From contig JADFNY010000021.1 in assembly GCA_022563115.1 (NCBI GenBank), forward strand, positions 1-16,983: a DNA stretch of 16,983 bases, read 5' to 3'. Shown here one piece after another: positions 1 to 6,819 of the stretch (positions are counted from its first letter, which is position 1; each line of letters begins with the position of its first letter). The DNA is from Acidobacteriota bacterium (GTDB lineage: Bacteria > Acidobacteriota > UBA890). Made by a program: the position numbers and the translations under genes. The notes under the pieces were generated by a model that saw nothing but the letters and a program-made list of their open reading frames with translations, was not told where the DNA came from and made no database searches.

Positions 1-1
1 C

Positions 2-586
2 TTCCACTTTCCAACCGCCAACTTCGCCGACGGCCTGCTGCGCGACATCGGATACGGCGGCTCGAGTCCGGCTGCCCGCGATTCCTTCTTCGAGACCCCG
101 ACGCTGATCAACGTCGCTCACACGGCTCCCTACATGCACGACGGCGGGCTGGAAACACTGCGCGACGTGGTTGATTGGTTCGATGCCGAGTTCGCCCTCG
201 GGTTCTCGGGTGACGCGAAACACGACCTCGCGGCCTACCTCGAAGCGATCGGCACCGGCGAGGATCCCTACGAGGAGTTCGACGAGGAAAACACCCAGTT
301 TCGCCTCTTCTTCGACGAGCTATCGACGTTCCTCACCACGCTGGACACCTTGATCCCGGCACGTGATAGCTTCCACGCTGGGCTGCTGATCGAGACGGTC
401 GCGACCGATATGCGCCTCGACGCCAGCGCGCTAAAGGATCGTTCGCAAGCACCGGTTGTTTACGCGCTTGCCGGTAGGCTCGACGAGATCGGCGCCGCGA
501 TCGTGGCGAGCGACTGGGAGCTCGCGACCTCGCTCTGGGAGCAGTACAAGATCGCCGAAGCGCAACACGGCCCCGAGCTTCGCTGA
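2..586 (+). CDS. Di-haem cytochrome c peroxidase / MauG-family protein, C-terminal part (5' end outside window)
   Basis: The reading frame is already open at base 2 and runs 194 residues to TGA at 584-586; the start and the haem-binding CXXCH motifs lie upstream of the window. Visible residues 30-48 read like the end of the bacterial CCP/MauG fold: FETPTLINVAHTAPYMHDG. In this family the Met of the MHDG segment corresponds to the usual axial ligand of one haem (Tyr in MauG itself). Members are periplasmic c-type enzymes that reduce peroxide or oxidise protein side chains. The catalytic fold seems to end near YLEAIG (residues 79-84). About 110 more residues follow, largely helical and acidic, which is longer than a typical CCP tail; I do not recognise this extension. 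The stop is one base from the ATG of the next gene, so translation of the importer is probably coupled to it. Family assignment is good; the substrate is unknown. Confidence 0.8.
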   Translation, partial: FHFPTANFADGLLRDIGYGGSSPAARDSFFETPTLINVAHTAPYMHDGGLETLRDVVDWFDAEFALGFSGDAKHDLAAYLEAIGTGEDPYEEFDEENTQFRLFFDELSTFLTTLDTLIPARDSFHAGLLIETVATDMRLDASALKDRSQAPVVYALAGRLDEIGAAIVASDWELATSLWEQYKIAEAQHGPELR

Positions 587-587
587 G

Positions 588-1523
588 ATGCTTATGAGAA
601 ACGGCTCGACGAAAACGCATCAAAGCCCGGTCCGCCGGCGGGCCGTGATGCTGTCGCTGTGGACGTTGCTGGCGGCAAGCCTCTTGGCAACAACCGCGGC
701 GGCCGTGTCTCTGGCTTCCACTGCACCCGCCGCGTCCCTGACGCTGGCCTTCATACCGCAGGAGAACCCGGAGAAGCTACTGGGTGATATTTCGAAGATC
801 AGCGAGTACCTGTCCGGCGAGTTGGGCGTCGAAGTCGAGGGCTTCGTTACCATCGACCACGCGGCGGCGGTCGAAGCGTTGCGCCATGGCGAAGCCGATA
901 TCTCGTTCATGGGCGCGTTGCCCTACGTGCTCGCCCACCACGAGATTGGCGCCCGAGTCGTCCTGGCGGAGGTCTATCGCGGCAGCCCGAGCTACACGTC
1001 GCGGATCTTCGTGCGCAAGGACAGCGGCATCCGTACGCTCGCGGATCTTCGCGGCAAGACCATCGCTTTTGCCGATCCGATTTCGGAATCCGGATACCTC
1101 TACCCTCTCGACCTGTTCGCCGAGGCGGGCTTTCTGCAACGGGGCGGCGATCCGAAGTCGTTCTTCGGCAACTATTATTTCGCCGGCGGTTATCAACAAG
1201 CCATCCAGGCCGTCGCCCACGGCTACGTCGACGCCGCCGGGGCCAGCCAGTTCGCCGACCTGCTGCTAACGGCGGAACAACTCCCCGACGTCACCTGGAT
1301 TGCAGAATCGCCGCCGATCCCTTCGCACGCGGTGATCGCTCGACGCGACCTCGACCCGGAGCTGCTGCTAGGGTTCGTCGGCGCTATGCTGCAGCTCAAC
1401 GAGCCCGAGTATCGGAGCTACCTGGCCTACGTATACGGCCCCGACGGTTACATCGAAACCAACCACGAGGCCTACGAGGGAGTTGAGGAGCTGGCGCGTG
1501 CCTACGGCTATCTACAACGCTAG
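588..1523 (+). CDS. PhnD-type periplasmic binding protein of an ABC importer
   Basis: Periplasmic solute-binding protein of the phosphate/phosphite/phosphonate family (PhnD-like, Phosphonate-bd fold), 311 residues from ATG 588. Residues 16-49 form an export signal: RRR followed by a long Leu/Ala-rich hydrophobic stretch. The mature domain starts near LTLAFIPQENPEKL (51-64), the usual opening of this family. Typical segments follow: the HAAAVEALRHGEADISFMG region (91-109), the LADLRGKTIAFADPISESGY loop (151-170) and an Ala-rich AAGAS element (216-220). An open frame extends to 456, but that part overlaps the upstream gene and has no family similarity, so I start at 588 (594 is a close alternative). 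The gene begins one base after the stop of the MauG-like gene and is followed by the ATPase and permease. Ligand specificity cannot be read from sequence: members bind phosphonates, phosphite, phosphate, or act as oxyanion sensors. Confidence 0.85.
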   Translation: MLMRNGSTKTHQSPVRRRAVMLSLWTLLAASLLATTAAAVSLASTAPAASLTLAFIPQENPEKLLGDISKISEYLSGELGVEVEGFVTIDHAAAVEALRHGEADISFMGALPYVLAHHEIGARVVLAEVYRGSPSYTSRIFVRKDSGIRTLADLRGKTIAFADPISESGYLYPLDLFAEAGFLQRGGDPKSFFGNYYFAGGYQQAIQAVAHGYVDAAGASQFADLLLTAEQLPDVTWIAESPPIPSHAVIARRDLDPELLLGFVGAMLQLNEPEYRSYLAYVYGPDGYIETNHEAYEGVEELARAYGYLQR

Positions 1524-1599
1524 CAGGGTGCTGCGCCCGACAAATGGTGAGCACTAGTCGGCACCAGGACCCCTTCATCGTCTCCTCGTCTGGCGCGTC

Positions 1600-2355
1600 G
1601 TGAGCGTTGTCGAGCTGCGGGGAGTCAAGGTCCACTACCCGGGGCAAACGCAACCAGCGTTGGACATCGATGCGCTCCGCATCGGAGAAGGTGAGCGCGT
1701 CGCCTTCATCGGACCGAGCGGTTGCGGAAAAACGACCCTACTCCGTCTCGTCAACGGGTACCTGGAGGCGCAGTCCGGCGAGCTTCGCGTCCTCGACACG
1801 CTCTATACGAATGTCTCGCGCCGGCGTAGGCGGGCGCGAGCACTTCGCACCCCTGTGGGCTTTGTCTTTCAGAGCTTCAACCTCGTCGAACGGGCCACCG
1901 TCTTCGACAACGTCCTTTGGGGGCGACTAGGCCGCGTACCCCCACTGCGCAGCCTCTTCGGCGGCTTCTCGTCCACCGACAAGGAAATCGCCATGCAAGC
2001 GATCGAGGAGGTCGATCTGATCGACCAGCTCGGGCAACGAGCCGACACGCTGAGCGGTGGCCAGCAGCAACGGGTTGGGGTCGCCAGGGTGCTGGCGCAG
2101 GAAGCCCAGATCGTGCTCGCCGACGAACCCGTCAGTAGCCTCGACCCCTCATTGGCCGACGATGTTCTCAGTTTGCTCGCCGAGGTGAGCACGAACCATG
2201 AGGTCACGCTCTTGATGAGCCTCCACCAACCCGAGTTGGCGGCCCGCCACGCCCAACGCGTCGTCGGTATGCGCCACGGCCGTGTCGTTTGGCAGGGCGC
2301 CGCCGCCGAGCTGGACGCCGCCGCCATCGAGACGATCTATGACCGGGCCGCCTGA
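1600..2355 (+). CDS. PhnC-type ABC importer ATPase
   Basis: ATP-binding subunit, 251 residues, energising the importer formed with the flanking binding protein and permease. All nucleotide-site motifs are present and intact: Walker A GPSGCGKTT (38-46), Q-loop VFQSFNLV with Q91, signature LSGGQQQR (151-158), Walker B IVLADEP (171-177) and H-loop SLHQ with H209. The length and the VNGYLEAQSGEL region after Walker A fit the PhnC/phosphonate-type subfamily. The start is a GTG at 1600 with no clear Shine-Dalgarno sequence; it is chosen because the protein then begins at the usual beta strand (VELRGVKVHYPG) about 37 residues before Walker A. The 76 bases between the binding-protein gene and this start hold nothing I recognise. 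An Arg-rich run at 74-80 (RRRRRAR) lies in the usual linker before the Q-loop. Confidence 0.88.
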   Translation: MSVVELRGVKVHYPGQTQPALDIDALRIGEGERVAFIGPSGCGKTTLLRLVNGYLEAQSGELRVLDTLYTNVSRRRRRARALRTPVGFVFQSFNLVERATVFDNVLWGRLGRVPPLRSLFGGFSSTDKEIAMQAIEEVDLIDQLGQRADTLSGGQQQRVGVARVLAQEAQIVLADEPVSSLDPSLADDVLSLLAEVSTNHEVTLLMSLHQPELAARHAQRVVGMRHGRVVWQGAAAELDAAAIETIYDRAA

Positions 2356-3139
2356 GCGCGACCCAGCGGCCTATCCAAGGCCAACGGCCCGGCAGAGCTT
2401 GCGGCGCGGTGCCGGGCTCGCCGCCCTCGTCGTCGCGTTGGCTTGGGCTTGGTCGGGAACGGTCGAATCCGAGAACCTCGGTCGGGCGTTGCCACGGCTT
2501 CTGGACTTCATGGGACGCCTGATACCGCCGGATGTTTCCGTGGCACCGAGCGTAATCCGCGCCGCGCTCGAGACTCTTCAGATCGCCCTATTGGGTACGG
2601 CCATCAGCGCTGCGGTCTCGTTGCCCTTGGGCCTCGCCGCGGCTGTCAACCTATCGCCGGCCTGGCTGCACCTGCCCATCAAATGGTTGCTCGTGATTCT
2701 TCGCGGGATCCCGATTCTGTTGCTGGCGGTGATGTTCGTCAGTGCTGTCGGGCTCGGCCCGTTTCCCGGTGTGCTCGCGGTCGCCGCCCACTCCACCGGC
2801 ATGCTCGGGAAGTTCTACGCGGAGGCCTTCGAAAATGCACGAAGCGGGGTTCTCGAAGCCCTTGATTCGACCGGGGCAACGTGGCTGCAAGTGGTGAGAT
2901 TCGGTGTCCTTCCGCAGGTCGCTCCTGATCTCGGTCGCGACACCTTGTTCCGTTTTGAGCTCAACCTGCGTGAGACGGTCGTCTTGGGGCTGGTAGGCGC
3001 CGGTGGTATCGGGCTCCTTGTGCGACTCTACATCCGCTCGTTCCAGTATACGAAGGTCGGAACGGTCACCATCGTCATACTTGTCATGGTGGTTGCCGTC
3101 GAACAAGCCAGCGTGGCGCTTCGAAAGCAGCTTCGGTGA
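2339..3139 (+). CDS. PhnE-type ABC importer permease
   Basis: Inner-membrane permease, 266 residues, translocating the ligand delivered by the PhnD-like protein. Hydrophobic segments lie at about 24-38, 78-103, 114-138, 140-152, 212-232 and 238-257. The cytoplasmic EAA loop that docks on the ATPase is at about 173-192 (EALDSTGATWLQVVRFGVLP), followed by the conserved LRETVVLGLVGAGGIG stretch (210-225) typical of PhnE. I choose ATG 2339, overlapping the end of the ATPase gene by 17 bases, because a frame extension to 2282 would be entirely inside that gene and non-membrane in character. The overlap implies translational coupling. It is the last gene of the operon; the next gene (3176-4327) converges on it. 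Confidence 0.87.
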   Translation: MTGPPERDPAAYPRPTARQSLRRGAGLAALVVALAWAWSGTVESENLGRALPRLLDFMGRLIPPDVSVAPSVIRAALETLQIALLGTAISAAVSLPLGLAAAVNLSPAWLHLPIKWLLVILRGIPILLLAVMFVSAVGLGPFPGVLAVAAHSTGMLGKFYAEAFENARSGVLEALDSTGATWLQVVRFGVLPQVAPDLGRDTLFRFELNLRETVVLGLVGAGGIGLLVRLYIRSFQYTKVGTVTIVILVMVVAVEQASVALRKQLR

Positions 3140-3143
3140 CACA

Positions 3144-3186
3144 TTGTCAGGCCGTGGTGACCGGACATCACTTTGTCAGGCAGTGG
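3144..3186. repeat. Pair of 14-bp imperfect direct repeats at a convergent gene junction
   Basis: TTGTCAGGCCGTGG at 3144-3157 and TTGTCAGGCAGTGG at 3173-3186 differ at one base and are spaced 29 bp apart. GGTGAC also occurs twice, at 3135-3140 and 3156-3161. The second copy contains the stop codon of the minus-strand phosphoesterase gene. Repeats of this kind occur at ends of some insertion sequences or as protein-binding iterons, but no transposase remains nearby. The repeats are certain; their role is not. Confidence 0.6.
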
Positions 3187-4327
3187 GACGGCTACCGGCT
3201 TCGCCCGCGGCGTTCTCCCGCCCCTCGCCTGGCGCCTCGAGGCTGGGGCAGGATCCGGAGGTGAACTCGGTATCCGTTGCATCCCCGTGCTGGAACCACG
3301 CACCGTCGCGGGTCGCACCCGAGTCGTCGATCACGCAATACTCGAACACCTGGTCGGTTACCCGAACGACAACGAGATGATTGAACTTGCCTCTGTCGGA
3401 CCGGGCTATCGTCATCGGGTCGGGGTGGAACCCGTACGGCTTCTGGCCGCCGGCACCGGATACGAAGTACCTCACACCGTTTTGGGGCTCGAGCCGAGCG
3501 TACATGTGGTTGTGCCCTTGAAAGACAACGTCTACGCGGTCAGCGAGTATGGGCTCGAGCAGGGCCTGCAGCTCGTCGTCGGCGTCGCGACCGACCCACA
3601 AGAAACGGTCGCTTCTCGGCGAGTAGATTGGGTGATGCATGGCGACGATCTTCCAGACGGCCGTGGAACCGGCCAAGGCGTTGCGCAGCCAGTCGAGCTG
3701 CGAATCGTCTGAACCGCCGGTGACCCCCTCGGCGCTCAGCGTGTTGGAGTCGAGCACGAAGACTTCTGCCAGGGGAGGTGTTCCGCCGGAGGTGATCGAA
3801 TAGTAGCGATAGCCGTTTGGATATCCGAACTCTGGTCGGGCGAGCTGCTCCGCCACCCAGCAATTGGAGGCTGATCGATAGGCGGAGTGATCCCTGGGGA
3901 CCGGAACGACACCGGCGCCTTTGCATTTCTTCACGTCGTGGTTGCCGAGCCCAGCGTGAAATCTAGTACCCGTTGCCATCACGTCTTCGTACATCGTGAC
4001 GAACCTCGGCATGATGTGCTTGGACTCGCCGTTGTTGTACAGGTTGTCGCCGAGAAGAAAAACGGATTGCAGGCTCACGTTACGGGAGATGCTCAAGAGT
4101 TGGTCTCTGACCCGCCTCTGCCGATCGTTTCCGGTGCCGGTGTCGCCGAGGAACGCCAAGTAGACGCTTCGTTGCGAAAGCTGGACCCTCGTCGCGGGGC
4201 TCGCATGGACGACCGCCTCAACTGCCTGGATCGTCTCGGCAACAACAACATCTTCGCCCGGATGTGCTGCTGGAGCGTGAGCGGCAGCCGTTAGAACAAC
4301 GAGCGACGCCAGCATTCGTGTGCGCAT
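3176..4327 (-). CDS. Secreted calcineurin-like metallophosphoesterase, purple-acid-phosphatase-like
   Basis: Exported phosphoesterase of 383 residues with the complete two-metal motif series of the calcineurin/purple acid phosphatase superfamily: FLGDTG (59-64), LLGDNLYNNG (91-100), GLGNHD (126-131), AMHHPIYS (229-236) and FQGHNHMY (269-276). The GDNLY form, with a Tyr after the metal-bridging segment, is the purple acid phosphatase style. An N-terminal signal (MRTRMLASLVVLTAAAHAPA) points to the periplasm or outside. I start at ATG 4327, which has AGAGGA at 4338-4343 nine bases upstream; the frame is open to 4420 but that extension would bury the signal peptide. The last 25 residues or so are Glu/Gly/Ala-rich and probably disordered. 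It converges on the phnE-like gene with only 36 bases between stops. The natural substrate (phosphomonoester, diester or nucleotide) cannot be told; joint action with the importer is inference. Confidence 0.85.
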   Translation of the reverse strand: MRTRMLASLVVLTAAAHAPAAHPGEDVVVAETIQAVEAVVHASPATRVQLSQRSVYLAFLGDTGTGNDRQRRVRDQLLSISRNVSLQSVFLLGDNLYNNGESKHIMPRFVTMYEDVMATGTRFHAGLGNHDVKKCKGAGVVPVPRDHSAYRSASNCWVAEQLARPEFGYPNGYRYYSITSGGTPPLAEVFVLDSNTLSAEGVTGGSDDSQLDWLRNALAGSTAVWKIVAMHHPIYSPRSDRFLWVGRDADDELQALLEPILADRVDVVFQGHNHMYARLEPQNGVRYFVSGAGGQKPYGFHPDPMTIARSDRGKFNHLVVVRVTDQVFEYCVIDDSGATRDGAWFQHGDATDTEFTSGSCPSLEAPGEGRENAAGEAGSRPTA

Positions 4328-4439
4328 TTCAGTGAATCCTCTCGGGGCGAAGCAGCCACCTTGAACCCCACGTGGACCTCCCATCGCTACGATCAGCCGA
4401 ACGTCAGCGACGATCCACACCGCGCGACGGATTTTGCCA

Positions 4440-4468
4440 TGGACAGAATGGAACCTCCATTGTTGAAT
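4440..4468 (+). promoter_or_regulatory. Candidate sigma-70 promoter for the amidase gene
   Basis: TGGACA at 4440-4445 (five of six consensus bases) is followed after 17 bp by TTGAAT at 4463-4468 (four of six). The expected transcription start is about 4474-4476, some 32 bases before the amidase ATG. The assignment assumes a standard housekeeping sigma factor. Confidence 0.45.
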
Positions 4469-4480
4469 TGGCGAGCACTT

Positions 4481-4499
4481 CCCCGCCGGTGCGCGGGGA
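4481..4499 (+). promoter_or_regulatory. Leader hairpin covering the amidase Shine-Dalgarno sequence
   Basis: CCCCGC (4481-4486) pairs perfectly with GCGGGG (4493-4498) across a six-base loop. The right arm contains most of GGGGA (4495-4499), the Shine-Dalgarno sequence seven bases before ATG 4507. If the promoter at 4440-4468 is right, this hairpin lies at the extreme 5' end of the mRNA and would compete with ribosome binding. Confidence 0.45.
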
Positions 4500-4506
4500 T
4501 TCGATC

Positions 4507-6210
4507 ATGGCGAAGCACATCCGACAGCCGGGAACCGACCCGCTCCGCGAGAGCCGGAGACGCTTTCTCGCCTCGTTCGGCGGCGCAGGAATGTCGTCGA
4601 TGCTCTTCCCGGGTGTGCTCTGGGGGAAGATCCAGGACGAGGGCGCCCAGCGCGTCACCCTCGACATGGTGCGCGACGCATCGCGGATCGCCGGGCTCGA
4701 GCTCGACGAGGCGGAAGAAGCGGCCATGGTCGAGGGAGTCAACGAGAGCCTCGCCCGGATCGAGGAGATCCGCGGGTTCCACATCGACAACAGCGTGCCG
4801 CCGCCGATGTACTTCGACCCCCTGGTCCCCGGCATGGCGGTCGACACGATCGAGCGACCCTTCCGGCAGGATGTGCCCTCCGACGTCAGCCGGCCGGCAA
4901 ACCTCGAGGACGTCGCGTTCTGGCCGCTCGTCCGGCTCGCTCGGCTCATCGAAACCCGCCAGGTTTCCGCCATCGAGCTGACGCGCATGTACCTCGATCG
5001 GCTCGAGCGCTACAACCCGCTGTTGAACTGCGTCGTGACGCTCACCGCCGAGCGGGCACTCGAACAGGCGACTCGTGCCGACGCCGACATCGCCGCGGGA
5101 CGCTACCGAGGCCTGTTGCACGGCATTCCCTGGGGCGCCAAAGACATCATCTCGGCGCGAGGCTACCGGACTACTTGGGGAGCCGCCCCCTTCCAGGAGC
5201 AGGAATTCGACGTCGATGCCACGGTCGTCGAGCGCCTCGACGCGGCTGGCGCGGTGCTGATCGCCAAGCTCACCACCGGCGAGCTCGCCTTCGGCGACCG
5301 CTGGTTCGGCGGCCGCACGAACAATCCGTGGAACCCGGAGCAGGGCTCGAGCGGCTCGTCGGCCGGCCCGGGAGCGGCGACGGCGGCCGGGCTCGTCGGG
5401 TTCGCCATCGGCACCGACACCGGCGGCTCGATCCTCTCGCCCTCGATGCGCTGCGGTGTCGTCGGGCTGCGGCCGACGTTCGGGCGGGTCAGCCGCTTCG
5501 GCGTCATGGCGGCGGGATTCAGCCTCGACAAGATCGGGCCGATGTGCCGCACCGCGGAGGATTGCGCCATCGTTCTCGACGCCATCGAGGGCCCGGACGG
5601 CAAGGACCTCGCCGTGCCAGCCAACATCCCGTTCAACTGGGATTCGGAGACCAACGTCCGGACGCTGGGCGTCGGCTACTTCGCCGAGGCGTTCGGCGAG
5701 GGCAACGACGGCGAAGAAATCGCCAACAACGAGGCCGCGCTGGCGACGCTGCGCGCGCTGGGAATCGAGCTCCGACCCGTAACCCTGCCGCGCAGCCGGT
5801 TGATCTACTTCATCGAATACATGGAACGCGCCGCCGGCTTCGACGAGTTCCTCCGCAGCGGGCGTGTCGCCGAGCTGCGGAGCGCGAGCCGCTACTTGTA
5901 CGTCTCCCGCCTGATTCCCGCCGTCGACTACCTGCAGGCGAACCGGGTGCGGATGCTTCTCATGCAGGAGATCGCCGCGACGATGGAAGACCTCGATGTC
6001 GTCGTCGCGCCCTACCGCGCCATCAACCCGCTCACCAGCATGACCGGACATCCGGTGGCGGCGGTGCCCAGCGGTTTCCGCTACGACGGCACACCGACGG
6101 GCTTCACGTTGGTCGGCAACGTCTACAAGGAAGCCGCGGTGCTTCTCCTGGCCAAGGCATTCCAGGACGCCACCGGCTTTCACCTGCGGCAGCCGACGCT
6201 GGACGTCTGA
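4507..6210 (+). CDS. Tat-exported amidase-signature-family hydrolase
   Basis: Amidase-signature (Ser-Ser-Lys) hydrolase of 567 residues, cleaving an unknown amide. The catalytic triad is visible: Lys212 in GAKDII, cis-Ser284 in QGSSGSSAG, and the nucleophile Ser308 in DTGGSI. The flanking core GVVGLRPTFGRVSRFGV (317-333) is canonical. The N-terminus carries a twin-arginine motif, SRRRFL (16-21), followed by a short hydrophobic stretch, so export as a folded protein by Tat is likely. About 90 residues separate the signal from the core domain and look helical and acidic (51-90). ATG 4507 is chosen because GGGGA lies seven bases upstream and the twin-arginine signal then sits at the N-terminus; the frame is open back to 4372. 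GatA is the close cytoplasmic relative, but the Tat signal and N-terminal extension argue against a tRNA amidotransferase role. The mogA-like gene follows after 42 bases. Confidence 0.87.
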   Translation: MAKHIRQPGTDPLRESRRRFLASFGGAGMSSMLFPGVLWGKIQDEGAQRVTLDMVRDASRIAGLELDEAEEAAMVEGVNESLARIEEIRGFHIDNSVPPPMYFDPLVPGMAVDTIERPFRQDVPSDVSRPANLEDVAFWPLVRLARLIETRQVSAIELTRMYLDRLERYNPLLNCVVTLTAERALEQATRADADIAAGRYRGLLHGIPWGAKDIISARGYRTTWGAAPFQEQEFDVDATVVERLDAAGAVLIAKLTTGELAFGDRWFGGRTNNPWNPEQGSSGSSAGPGAATAAGLVGFAIGTDTGGSILSPSMRCGVVGLRPTFGRVSRFGVMAAGFSLDKIGPMCRTAEDCAIVLDAIEGPDGKDLAVPANIPFNWDSETNVRTLGVGYFAEAFGEGNDGEEIANNEAALATLRALGIELRPVTLPRSRLIYFIEYMERAAGFDEFLRSGRVAELRSASRYLYVSRLIPAVDYLQANRVRMLLMQEIAATMEDLDVVVAPYRAINPLTSMTGHPVAAVPSGFRYDGTPTGFTLVGNVYKEAAVLLLAKAFQDATGFHLRQPTLDV

Positions 6211-6252
6211 GCTCGGCTTGCGCCGCGCACCTCGCTCAGGCATGTTGCTTGA

Positions 6253-6789
6253 ATGAACGAAACGGCAGCCGCGCGCATCGGGATCTTGACCGTGTCCGAC
6301 CGCGCCAGCCGTGGCGAGTACGAGGACCGGGGCGGGCCGGCGGTACGCGATTACCTCGACGAGGCGCTCACCAGCCCGTGGGAGGCCGACGCCCGCGTCG
6401 TTGCCGACGAGCGCGACCAGATCGAGCAAGCCTTGATCGAGATGGCAGACGCCGGTTGCTGCCTGGTGGTGACCACCGGAGGCACAGGCCCCGCGCCGCG
6501 CGATATCACGCCGGAGGCCACCGAGGCCGTCTGCGAGAAGCTGCTGCCGGGCTTCGGCGAGCAGATGCGCGCTGTCTCGCTACGCTACGTCCCCACCGCG
6601 ATCCTGTCGCGGCAGCTGGCAGGGATTCGCGGCAGCACCTTGTTCATCAACCTCCCCGGCAGCCCGAAAGCGATCGCCGAGTGCCTCGACGCGGTGTTCG
6701 CCGCGGTCCCCGACTGCGTCGATCTCATCGGCGGCCCGCGCTTGGAGACCAACCCGGAGCGCGTGGTCGCGTACCGCCCCCACGACTGA
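6253..6789 (+). CDS. mogA: Molybdopterin adenylyltransferase (MogA)
   Basis: Protein of 178 residues that adenylates molybdopterin before molybdenum insertion in molybdenum-cofactor synthesis, in the cytoplasm. Family hallmarks in order: ILTVSDRASRGEYEDRGGPA (11-30), VVADERDQIEQAL (49-61) with Asp52 at the position expected for one catalytic Asp, TTGGTGPAPRDITPEAT (74-90) with the pterin-binding TTGGTG and Asp84, MRAVSLRYVPTAILSRQLAG (105-124) and INLPGSPKAIAECLDAVF (132-149). These match MogA rather than the shorter MoaB pattern, though the two are close. ATG 6253 is the only sensible start; the ribosome-binding site is weak (AGG at 6238-6240). It follows the amidase by 42 bases and may share its transcript. 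A molybdenum hydroxylase encoded at 9968-12609 is an obvious consumer of the cofactor. Confidence 0.9.
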   Translation: MNETAAARIGILTVSDRASRGEYEDRGGPAVRDYLDEALTSPWEADARVVADERDQIEQALIEMADAGCCLVVTTGGTGPAPRDITPEATEAVCEKLLPGFGEQMRAVSLRYVPTAILSRQLAGIRGSTLFINLPGSPKAIAECLDAVFAAVPDCVDLIGGPRLETNPERVVAYRPHD

Positions 6790-6819
6790 GGCGGCGGCGG
6801 TCTCCGCAAAAGCCTTTGC

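Noticed and set aside
456..587. Extended N-terminus for the PhnD-like protein
   Set aside because: The additional residues overlap the upstream gene, are Arg/Ser-rich and would place the signal peptide far from the N-terminus.
3135..3190. A complete insertion sequence at the convergent junction
   Set aside because: Only short direct repeats are present; there is no transposase, no matched inverted termini and no target duplication that I could find.
4393..6429. 678-codon open frame on the minus strand
   Set aside because: It lies antisense to the amidase gene, whose motifs and catalytic triad are intact, and its translation is compositionally biased without recognisable domains. Long antisense frames are expected in GC-rich coding DNA.
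6797..6819. Terminator between mogA and the methionine sulfoxide reductase gene
   Set aside because: Two tiny stems (GCGG-TCT-CCGC and GCAAA-AGCC-TTTGC) overlap and neither has the strength or tail of an intrinsic terminator.
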